Source of the DNA: Phocaeicola vulgatus ATCC 8482
Lineage (GTDB): Bacteria > Bacteroidota > Bacteroidia > Bacteroidales > Bacteroidaceae
DNA length: 64,000 nucleotides
NCBI RefSeq assembly: GCF_000012825.1
Contig: NC_009614.1
Span: 124,001-188,000 of the forward strand
Direction: 5' to 3'
In this document: piece by piece, positions 37,024 to 44,639 of the stretch
How positions within the stretch are numbered: position 1 is the stretch's first letter
Layout of the letters: the number at the start of each line of letters is the position of its first letter
Notes under the pieces: model-generated
What the model was told of the DNA's origin: nothing
Seen by the model: the letters and a program-made list of their open reading frames with translations, nothing else
Databases searched by the model: none
Translations under genes and position numbers: made by a program

Positions 37024-38910
37024 TTATTGTTTCTTTGTGGTAATCAATATCACGCCATTCTTGGCTTTGGCTCCATAAATGGCAGTACCTGCCGCATCCT
37101 TCAACACCGAAATAGATTCAATGTCCGAAACATTTATTTTTTCCATTTGACTATAAGGCTTTTCTATCCCATCAACTATAAGCAATGGTTTCTCCTTCCA
37201 ATCTTTCAACGAAAAAGTTTCCTTACCTATCCGCAATGGATTTTCTTGAAAAACAGTGTCTGTCTTCAACTCCAAATGACGTGCTTCATTTGATTTGATA
37301 TCTTTACCGTCTAGTCTGAAAGTGACGGGAACCGTATATTTCACACGCACAGGCTGACCTTTCTGCATACCCGGTTTCCATTTCGGCATAATGGAAATGA
37401 CTCGGATGGCCTCACCGTCCAAATCCGGATCAATGCTCCTGACAACTTTGGGATTGGCTATATTACCATCTTTCTCAACTACAAATTGTACAATAACCTT
37501 TCCCTGTACTCCAGCTTTCTGAGCCTCCACTGGATATTTGATATTCTTCCCCAAGAATTTCAAACATTCTCCCATACCACCCGGAAACTCAGGCATCTCT
37601 TCAACAACCCGAAAAACCGGAACTTCATCAGAAGCTTCTTCACCACCTCCATAACCTACTACAACCACTTCCTGTGTCTTAGTTGTGATTTCTCCCTCCA
37701 AATACACTTTTAAAGATTTAATTTTTCCAATAAGTTTCTCTGTAATAGTCAATTCCTTTGTTTTCATATTTATATATGAAACACTCAAAGTAGCCCCAAC
37801 AGGCATTGATATAACAAAATTTCCATCTAAATCAGTGATCGTACCTGAAGTGGTACCTTTGATAATCACACTAGCACCTACAACCGGAGCGTTTGTACTT
37901 TTTTCTAATACCTGCCCTTGCACTTTTATTTCCTTTGCAGGATGTTTTTCGGGACTTTTAACCTCTTCGGTTTTCATAATTGCCGTTAAATCATTAACTT
38001 TGACGGCTGAAATCTCATCTAACTCACTAGAGATTTCGGGGCGGGCAAAGGCTGCCACGGCAATGGCTGCCAATGGAAGCACATACAGGTACTTGAGTCG
38101 TGCCCACGGATTGGATTTCTTTTTTAACATCATAGTAATACGTTTTTTAAGTGAACTGTGATTGAAGCTGTTGGCCATAGAGTAGAGCCTTGTGCCGACA
38201 GCTTTTTTTATTAATAACAACTGATATTTCTTTGCATCAATACCTTGTGCAATCACGCTTTCGTCCGCTTCGAACTCGTGTATGTTCTGTAGTTCCTGTT
38301 TCAATAACCAGGAGGCAGGATTGAACCATTGGAAAAAGATGCAGATATCCGCTATAAGTAAATCTATGGAATGTCTCTTCCGTATATGGGCATATTCATG
38401 CGTCAGTATTTCCTCACCGTTTTCCTTCAGGTCTTTCTCAGAGATCACTACAAACTTCATCCAACTGAAAGGTGCGATTTTTTTCTGATGGGTAATCAGC
38501 GTGATGCCATTTTCCTGACGGACAAGGGTGCTACCCTTTATCAGCCTCAGCATACGGGTCAGCGACCATACATTACGTAAAAAGAAGAATACAATACCCA
38601 ACAAATAAACCATCAGCAGCGCTTCACGCCATGTAATGACAGATTCGGGAGCAGTTTCTATAGTAGCAGTCCGATTAAGATTAGCCATAAGTAGCAGTTC
38701 TTCCCAAGTCAGCAATTGTTGGCTGACTTCCATCGGTTCTTTCATGGTCACTTCCACAAAGGGAATGGCACAGGACAATATCAGTATTCCCAACAAAGCA
38801 ATACGGTTAAAACGATGGAATGTTTCACGGCTCAGCAACAGGCGGTAAAATAAATAAAATACCGCCAGACAGACTGCCGACTTTACAATATATACAAAAA
38901 ATGCTCCCAT
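37024..38910 (-). CDS. M56 (BlaR1-type) sensor protease fused to CarboxypepD-reg, TonB-C and plug-like segments
   Basis: 628 residues. The first ~300 residues are a BlaR1/MecR1-type M56 peptidase: membrane helices near 1-25 and 35-55, and the zinc motif HEYAH (about 170-174, EILTHEYAHIRKRHSIDLL), followed by a further helix. Then a carboxypeptidase-D-like domain (VQGQVLEKSTNAPVVGASVI), a VVVVGYGGG stretch as in SusC plug starts, a TonB C-terminal domain (about 440-530, ECLKFLGKNIKYPVEAQKAG), and a final plug-like tail (IESISVLKDAAGTAIYGAKA). BlaR1 proteins cleave the BlaI repressor on sensing; the extra parts suggest contact with TonB-dependent transporters. It lies 33 bp after blaI. Confidence 0.88.
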   Translation of the reverse strand: MGAFFVYIVKSAVCLAVFYLFYRLLLSRETFHRFNRIALLGILILSCAIPFVEVTMKEPMEVSQQLLTWEELLLMANLNRTATIETAPESVITWREALLMVYLLGIVFFFLRNVWSLTRMLRLIKGSTLVRQENGITLITHQKKIAPFSWMKFVVISEKDLKENGEEILTHEYAHIRKRHSIDLLIADICIFFQWFNPASWLLKQELQNIHEFEADESVIAQGIDAKKYQLLLIKKAVGTRLYSMANSFNHSSLKKRITMMLKKKSNPWARLKYLYVLPLAAIAVAAFARPEISSELDEISAVKVNDLTAIMKTEEVKSPEKHPAKEIKVQGQVLEKSTNAPVVGASVIIKGTTSGTITDLDGNFVISMPVGATLSVSYINMKTKELTITEKLIGKIKSLKVYLEGEITTKTQEVVVVGYGGGEEASDEVPVFRVVEEMPEFPGGMGECLKFLGKNIKYPVEAQKAGVQGKVIVQFVVEKDGNIANPKVVRSIDPDLDGEAIRVISIMPKWKPGMQKGQPVRVKYTVPVTFRLDGKDIKSNEARHLELKTDTVFQENPLRIGKETFSLKDWKEKPLLIVDGIEKPYSQMEKINVSDIESISVLKDAAGTAIYGAKAKNGVILITTKKQ

Positions 38911-38943
38911 AGTATGTATTTTTAATTATTCTCTTTATCCGGA

Positions 38944-39306
38944 TTATTCATGCGCCTTTTCCACATCCCGGATAAGCTGCTTCAATTCATCCAAAGAAAT
39001 CTCCTCCTCTTTCACCAGTGAAGAAACCGCTCCTAAATAAGAGTTATTGAAATATTTACTGATAACCCCTTTCAACGTCTTCTTCTTAAAATCATCACAG
39101 CTTACCACCGCATAATACTGATAGGTATTTCCAAATACCTCATGACTGAGAAACCCCTTTTCCTCCAATCCTCTCACAATGGTAGACAGAGTATTGAAAT
39201 GCGGACGCGGTTCATCATAAAAATCAAGTAACTGTTTTACAAACAACGGGCCTTTTTCCCAAAAATAACCCATAATTTCTTCTTCCTTTGCTGTCAACAT
39301 TTTCAT
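38944..39306 (-). CDS. BlaI/MecI-family repressor
   Basis: 120 residues with the start at MKMLTAKEEEIMGYFWEKGP (39306; MLTAK at 39300 is also possible). Winged-helix DNA-binding domain about 1-70 (LSTIVRGLEEKGFLSHEVFG), then a helical dimerisation part. BlaI repressors bind dyad operators as dimers and are inactivated by cleavage by the M56 partner, here the next gene. Three matching dyads lie upstream (39332-39392), so it is very probably autoregulated. Confidence 0.93.
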   Translation of the reverse strand: MKMLTAKEEEIMGYFWEKGPLFVKQLLDFYDEPRPHFNTLSTIVRGLEEKGFLSHEVFGNTYQYYAVVSCDDFKKKTLKGVISKYFNNSYLGAVSSLVKEEEISLDELKQLIRDVEKAHE

Positions 39307-39331
39307 AATCTTTCTTTTGATTATCACAAAG

Positions 39332-39348
39332 AACTAAAACTTTTAGTT
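39332..39348. promoter_or_regulatory. BlaI-type operator dyad 1
   Basis: AACTAAAACTTTTAGTT: perfect 8-bp arms (AACTAAAA / TTTTAGTT) around one central base. 26 bp upstream of the blaI start. Confidence 0.75.
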
Positions 39349-39352
39349 ATAA

Positions 39353-39369
39353 AACTAATTTTCATAGTT
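39353..39369. promoter_or_regulatory. BlaI-type operator dyad 2 (weak)
   Basis: AACTAATTTTCATAGTT: 17 bp with outer arms AACTA and TAGTT conserved, centre degenerate. Starts 21 bp from dyad 1. Confidence 0.5.
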
Positions 39370-39375
39370 AAAGTA

Positions 39376-39392
39376 AACTAAAAGCTTTAGTT
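39376..39392. promoter_or_regulatory. BlaI-type operator dyad 3
   Basis: AACTAAAAGCTTTAGTT: 7 of 8 arm positions pair. Starts 23 bp from dyad 2, giving an array with roughly two-helical-turn spacing. Confidence 0.7.
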
Positions 39393-39407
39393 ACCTGCTG
39401 TAAAACA

Positions 39408-39447
39408 GTATATCCCGTTTTCACCTGCTGATGCAAACGGGATATAC
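39408..39447 (-). terminator. Terminator after the GH88 gene (end of second locus)
   Basis: Perfect 13-bp arms GTATATCCCGTTT (39408-39420) and AAACGGGATATAC (39435-39447); on the minus strand followed by TGTTTTAC. 70 bp past the GH88 stop. Confidence 0.7.
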
Positions 39448-39516
39448 TTATCATAAATAATCCACCTATAAGGAGACTACAGATCTCTATATACTTATAC
39501 TTCCCTGAACAATCTA

Positions 39517-40740
39517 TTATTCGTCAATGACCGGTTTATTTTCCGTCAGCCTTTTCAAACGGAGAAGTGCCTCCATATAATAATAATCAGCATAAATGAT
39601 GGATGCATCAATCTCTGATCCGGCAGGCAAGTGTCCTGTGGAATGAAGCAGGAAAGCAGGTTTACTTTTACCACACTGGTATTTGTCAGAACTCAGGCTG
39701 GCCAGCATTTTTACAGCCGCCTGTTTATATTCCAATGCTTTTTCAGCCGGCAGATAACCGGACAATTCTAATAAAGCAGAAGCTACCACACAAGCAGCAG
39801 AAGCATCCCGGGGAGCATCAGGAATGGACGGATCATTAAAATCCCAATAAGGAACATAGTCTTCGGGCAGATTTTTCAGATATACATCCGTTACCTTTTG
39901 TACAAAATCGAGGTAACGGACATCTTTTGTTTCCCGATAAACGACTGTATAACCATAGATAGCCCATGCCTGACCACGAGCCCACATACTGTCATCCGAA
40001 TAACCTTGATGGGTCACTCCCTTGATAAATTCACCTGTCAGGGTATCATACACTGCTACATGATAAGAGGTATAATCCGGACGAAAATGATATTTCATCG
40101 TCTTATCCGCATGAGCCACGGCAATGTCAAACAAATAAGGATTACCTCCATTCTTGGCTGCCCAGAAAAGCATTTCCAGATTGATCATATTGTCCATGAT
40201 GGTATTATGACCGCCAAACATTTTCACATTGCGAGGCCATGAAAGCATAGTACCTACACGGGGATTGAACAATGCTGATAACGAATCAGCCGTATTGATT
40301 ATAACTTGCTTATATTCCGGATTACCGGTCAGACGATAACCATTACCATAGCTACAAAAAACCAAAAAACCCAAATCATGATCGTATGCAGGAATCTCCG
40401 AGAGAAATTTCAAAGAAGCAGTAAACTTTTCGGCCTCTTCCTTTATTTTCGGATCTTGTGTATATTCATAATCATACCACAAGATGCCCGGCCAAAAACC
40501 TCCGCACCATTCTTCCTTACTCACTTTACGATAGTTCCAGTCATACTGGCCATCCATTATGTTACGAGGCATCATAGTGTAATCTACCTCCCGCCCTTTT
40601 CCATGCATAACCTCCAAAGTACGATGTACCTGGCGATCACAATATTCCAAAGCCCTGTTCACCTCCAGTTTGTTGTCTACTTCAGTACAGGCTGAAAGCA
40701 GACATAACCCTATACCTACTAATAGATTTTTTGTATTCAT
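39517..40740 (-). CDS. GH88 unsaturated uronyl hydrolase, lipoprotein
   Basis: 407 residues. Lipoprotein signal with Cys18 (LCLLSAC). Alpha/alpha barrel with EEWCGGFWPGILWYDYEYT at about 77-95, the catalytic-type acidic residues in AYDHDLGFLVF (Asp122) and MDNMINLEML (Asp183), matching the two Asp of GH88 enzymes. GH88 hydrates the 4,5-double bond of oligosaccharides released by polysaccharide lyases, freeing the unsaturated uronic acid. Its partner would be the lyase-like gene at 44640. It begins 17 bp after the GH43 stop and ends the second locus. Confidence 0.9.
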   Translation of the reverse strand: MNTKNLLVGIGLCLLSACTEVDNKLEVNRALEYCDRQVHRTLEVMHGKGREVDYTMMPRNIMDGQYDWNYRKVSKEEWCGGFWPGILWYDYEYTQDPKIKEEAEKFTASLKFLSEIPAYDHDLGFLVFCSYGNGYRLTGNPEYKQVIINTADSLSALFNPRVGTMLSWPRNVKMFGGHNTIMDNMINLEMLFWAAKNGGNPYLFDIAVAHADKTMKYHFRPDYTSYHVAVYDTLTGEFIKGVTHQGYSDDSMWARGQAWAIYGYTVVYRETKDVRYLDFVQKVTDVYLKNLPEDYVPYWDFNDPSIPDAPRDASAACVVASALLELSGYLPAEKALEYKQAAVKMLASLSSDKYQCGKSKPAFLLHSTGHLPAGSEIDASIIYADYYYMEALLRLKRLTENKPVIDE

Positions 40741-40757
40741 AATTATCCTTTCTTTTT

Positions 40758-42407
40758 TTACTTATCGATACGAAACCAGTCGGCATCTACCCAACCTCTT
40801 TCCTTGCCATAAGGAGCTGTGCTGAATAATCCTACTTTCGCTCCTATCCACTTACCTTGACGAGCAGTAAAAGGCACACCGGCCAATGTATATTTCCTGC
40901 CGTCCAGACTGTAGCTGAAATAACAGATACCTCCCCCAGTTACTTTCACCTGCAAATAAATATCACGCTCATAATTGGGATAGAGCCCGGCTCCGAACCG
41001 GCGGCTTACAGGTAATTCCGCAAGATGGGTCACTGTTTCAGGAGACCGTTGCTCCGCATCCTTGCAGACCACTTGATTCAATATAAACTTATCACCTTCT
41101 TTTACTACACCCAGATAGCCATAATCCCACCCCATCACTATCAGTCCGGACTGCTGTCCGTCCGCTTTCGCAGAAACTTTCAGTTTGGCAGTCGCCGTAA
41201 ATTCTTCGGCAGGGAATTTTTGTAACAAGAGATTCGGCACCTCCCAAAAATTTACAAAATCCTTGGACAAAATATGTCCATATATACGAATGTAACCCAA
41301 ATCAGAGGTAAAGCCAAACGTATCCTGATAATTGGCATGCCATTCCCATTGCAAGCCCAATTGCCTTGTGTTGAATTCATCACTCTCAATCGGTGTCTCT
41401 ATAGGATAAATCCTGCCTACATCCGGTTTTTTATAGCGTTTTACAGGTTCGCCGCATCCATCACCGTCCTTGTCCTCCCCAATTACGGGCCAATCATTTT
41501 CCCACTTCACAGGATTCAAGTGCAAGACTCTGCCATACATGGCTTTATCTTGAAAATTGATAAACCAAGACTCGCCTGTACAGGTTTCCACCCATCCCCC
41601 CTGATGAGGGCCATTTATGTCCGTATCTCCTTGGGCCATAACAATTTTTGACTCGTATGGGCCATACACATTGCGAGAGCGAAGTGCCAATTGCCAACCT
41701 GTCACCACCCCTCCGGCTGGCGCCAGGATGTAATAATATCCGTTGCGTTTATAAAACTTAGGTCCCTCTATAGTATGATTTACACCATCATTGCCATCAA
41801 AAACCAATACAGGTTCACTAATAACTTTTGTACCTTCCGCATTCATCTCACAAACCGTAATCACACTATTGAATGCGGCGCGACTGCCCGCCCACGCATG
41901 TACCAAATACACTTTTCCATCCTCATCCCACAACGGAGTAGGATCTATCATTCCTTTCCCAGCCTTTACCAAGACCGGTTTTTCCCATTCACCCAGCGGA
42001 TCTTTGGTCTTTACCATGAAAATACCCCAGTCGGGATCTCCCCAATAGATAAAAAACTCACCGTTGTGGTAACGGATAGAAGGAGCCCATACCCCTTTTC
42101 CATGTTGAGGAGCGTTAAAGAAAATGGTCGGCTCTATCTCCTTCAAGGCATAGTTTGCCAAACGCCAGTTCACCAAATCCTTTGAATGAAGAATGGGCAA
42201 TCCCGGGGTGCAGCCAAAACTGGAAGCGGTCATATAAAAATCATCACCTACGGCACAAACATCCGGGTCAGAGTAATCCGCATGAATAATCGGATTAATA
42301 TACGTACCGTCCTTCTGATCGGACACCCATACCTTCGATACATACTGAGCATCTGCCTGTTGCCATGCACCGCATACTAAAGCCACTATAATCACTATTT
42401 TTTTCAT
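40758..42407 (-). CDS. GH43-family glycosidase with C-terminal beta-sandwich
   Basis: 549 residues. Signal peptide 1-20 (AWQQADA). Five-bladed propeller with INPIIHADYSDPDVCAVG (Asp47, catalytic base), GKGMIDPTPLWDEDGKVYL (pKa-modulating Asp), and NHTIEGPKFYKRNGYYYIL (catalytic acid Glu). A C-terminal domain (about 340-549, IESDEFNTRQLGLQWEW onward) is the beta-sandwich seen in many GH43 xylosidase/arabinofuranosidase-like enzymes. Cleaves beta-xylosyl or alpha-arabinosyl (or galactosyl) termini; the sugar cannot be fixed from sequence. Precedes GH88 by 17 bp. Confidence 0.88.
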   Translation of the reverse strand: MKKIVIIVALVCGAWQQADAQYVSKVWVSDQKDGTYINPIIHADYSDPDVCAVGDDFYMTASSFGCTPGLPILHSKDLVNWRLANYALKEIEPTIFFNAPQHGKGVWAPSIRYHNGEFFIYWGDPDWGIFMVKTKDPLGEWEKPVLVKAGKGMIDPTPLWDEDGKVYLVHAWAGSRAAFNSVITVCEMNAEGTKVISEPVLVFDGNDGVNHTIEGPKFYKRNGYYYILAPAGGVVTGWQLALRSRNVYGPYESKIVMAQGDTDINGPHQGGWVETCTGESWFINFQDKAMYGRVLHLNPVKWENDWPVIGEDKDGDGCGEPVKRYKKPDVGRIYPIETPIESDEFNTRQLGLQWEWHANYQDTFGFTSDLGYIRIYGHILSKDFVNFWEVPNLLLQKFPAEEFTATAKLKVSAKADGQQSGLIVMGWDYGYLGVVKEGDKFILNQVVCKDAEQRSPETVTHLAELPVSRRFGAGLYPNYERDIYLQVKVTGGGICYFSYSLDGRKYTLAGVPFTARQGKWIGAKVGLFSTAPYGKERGWVDADWFRIDK

Positions 42408-42560
42408 TCTTACCTATTATAAAAATGCCCTGAAACAATCATTCTTACCTTAAAAAACATACCCCTTTAAACTTAAAAAATCACCTAACCTTCATTTGTT
42501 AACCTAATCTGTCTATAATACGGACAAGAAAACCAATACACTCAACGAAAGTGGTTATTT

Positions 42561-44498
42561 TTATAATACTTGTCCTTTATACTTTTTATATTCTTTTATT
42601 TCCTGATCCGTCACTGGCACGAGTTGCATGGCCGCACCGCCTCCTGGCTTCAATGCAAACTGCATGATTTGAGAGGAATCCACCAACAGACGGGTACATT
42701 TCACCTGAGTACGGGTCTTTATCTTATCTCCCCCATCCGTATAAATACGGGCCAGATAGGTCTTTCCCTTATCTAAAAATGAAAGATTTACCGATTGAGC
42801 AGAACCTTCATTATTAGTCAAAGCTCCTACAAACCACTCATTACCCTTGCGACGCGCCATAGTTATATGCTTACCCGGAGCACCTTCCAATACTTTTGTA
42901 TCATCAAATACGGTTTGCAGATTCTCGAACCATTCTATTTCGGGCTCCCCTTGATAGAATGAGGGGCGGTCATACCAGAAGATAGTTTGTAAAGGACTGT
43001 AAAAAATCAATGAAGCCGCCAACTGATGAGCATGGGTGTTCTTCAGACGTTTGTCGAAATAACAGATGGTATAATCCGCCGCTCCATTAATCATACGGGT
43101 AAAAGGCAGAATCGTATTATGCGTAGCGTCGGGAAATTCCTCATTCCCCCGTATCCCTTCCTGAGTGAGCAGGTTAGGATAAGTACGGCTGAAACCGGAT
43201 GGACGGAACTCATCATGAATATTAATCAACAATTTGTTTTCGGCAGCCAGACGAACCATATCATGCAGCCAAGTAGCCCAACGATGACTGGCATACTGTA
43301 CGAAGCCGGATTTCACACCTACGACTCCCCACTTATGCAGCAATGGAAAAAGCTCACGCATCTGTTTCATCAGGGCATGCTGATTGACATACACCCATAC
43401 GCCTACCCCTTTTTCTTTGCCGTATGCAATGACACGCGGCATATCCAGTTTGGAAACCACCTTTGTGGCATCTCCATCATGAGAAGTACAAGGCATATAC
43501 CATTGCCAGTCAAACAACATATAAGGAATATGATGGGTGGCACAGAAATCAATTGTGGCTATGGCCCCTTCAGTGGTAATAGTCGTTTCACGCATAATCT
43601 TTCCGGGCCTGATCCAGTCCGTATCGGTTATCTCACAAGGAGGATTCAGATTCTGGATGATATCATTGTGTTCCAGCAATTCTCCCGGTTTATCGGCTGC
43701 CATGATAACTTTCCATGGGGTAGCGTAATAAGTGACAATATCCACAGGACTGTACATGACCGAAGTCAGTGTATTCTGTTTAGTCGGAGAAGCTACCAAT
43801 TTAGTAAGACACCAGTCATCTACATCGGCATCAGTCAAAGCCACCCACAGCCCGTTGGAAAGTTCCACAGTCAAAGCCCGTTCCACCGGCTGTTTAATAT
43901 CGTTAATGGCAAGGTGCTCAAAAGGCGCTTGCGCCCATTGCTCCGCCCACGCCATCGCACCGGGGGAAAATGTATATTCAGTCAGATCCCCCACCACTTT
44001 ATGAAAAATGGCCTGTGGATGTTCAGGAAAAAAATAACGGAAAGCGATGCCTTCATCGTACGCGCGCACTTCAATATTCAAACGATAATTGGAACCATCT
44101 TTTTTGGAAAGATACATGGTTGCCTCATTATACGCCTCGCGAACCGTACTACGTTCTCCATACAGAGGATGCCAAGACTTGTTAACAGCAGGCTGATAGA
44201 TCACACTATCCACCTCCAAATTATCCATCCAACATTTTACCTGATTTATTTTACGGGCAAGCGCCAGTTCCCAAGTACGGTTATCCAGCTGAAGACCGGC
44301 ACGGGAGTTTCCGATAACCTCTCTGCCTCTATACTTTACCTGATATACTATTTCATTTACTGAAGAAGAAATTTTCTCCTGCCTGAACATAACTTCATGA
44401 ACTCCCTCCGGGGACGTCAATTTCAATTCTTTAGAATGACCTGCATAAAGCGAAGCCGTACAGGTCAACGCATATGCTATGAGTATTATTTTTTTCAT
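42561..44498 (-). CDS. GH97 glycosidase, probably inverting (SusB-like) branch
   Basis: 645 residues. Signal peptide about 1-19. N-terminal beta-supersandwich (1 to about 280), then the barrel: IPYMLFDWQWYMPC (about 330), GVGVWVYVNQHALMKQM, GVVGVKSGFVQYASHRW, LLINIHDEFRPSGFSRTYPN (Glu430) and LLTQEGIRGNEEFP. Retaining GH97 enzymes have an Asp nucleophile in the K-x-D-F position; here that stretch reads VKSGF, while the HDE triplet resembles the inverting enzymes. Acts on alpha-glucosidic or alpha-galactosidic bonds in the family. Lies 153 bp before GH43. Confidence 0.88.
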   Translation of the reverse strand: MKKIILIAYALTCTASLYAGHSKELKLTSPEGVHEVMFRQEKISSSVNEIVYQVKYRGREVIGNSRAGLQLDNRTWELALARKINQVKCWMDNLEVDSVIYQPAVNKSWHPLYGERSTVREAYNEATMYLSKKDGSNYRLNIEVRAYDEGIAFRYFFPEHPQAIFHKVVGDLTEYTFSPGAMAWAEQWAQAPFEHLAINDIKQPVERALTVELSNGLWVALTDADVDDWCLTKLVASPTKQNTLTSVMYSPVDIVTYYATPWKVIMAADKPGELLEHNDIIQNLNPPCEITDTDWIRPGKIMRETTITTEGAIATIDFCATHHIPYMLFDWQWYMPCTSHDGDATKVVSKLDMPRVIAYGKEKGVGVWVYVNQHALMKQMRELFPLLHKWGVVGVKSGFVQYASHRWATWLHDMVRLAAENKLLINIHDEFRPSGFSRTYPNLLTQEGIRGNEEFPDATHNTILPFTRMINGAADYTICYFDKRLKNTHAHQLAASLIFYSPLQTIFWYDRPSFYQGEPEIEWFENLQTVFDDTKVLEGAPGKHITMARRKGNEWFVGALTNNEGSAQSVNLSFLDKGKTYLARIYTDGGDKIKTRTQVKCTRLLVDSSQIMQFALKPGGGAAMQLVPVTDQEIKEYKKYKGQVL

Positions 44499-44581
44499 AA
44501 TGATTACTTTTTAATTAGTAGTACGGATGAATCGGAAAACTCACTCAACGAAAAGAAAAATAAAATCTATAGGATAAAACA

Positions 44582-44622
44582 ATTCACCGCAGAGACCTTC
44601 AGCATTAGTCCCTGCGGTGAAT
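44582..44622 (-). terminator. Terminator after the lyase-like gene
   Basis: Perfect 11-bp arms ATTCACCGCAG (44582-44592) and CTGCGGTGAAT (44612-44622); on the minus strand followed by TGTTTTAT. 17 bp past the stop at 44640. Confidence 0.75.
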
Positions 44623-44639
44623 AAGGATGCACAAAAAAA

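Noticed and set aside
43026..44363. Long plus-strand frame of 445 codons opposite the GH97 gene
   Set aside because: Fully antisense to a clear GH97 enzyme, composition is that of a mirrored frame, no domain or signal seen.
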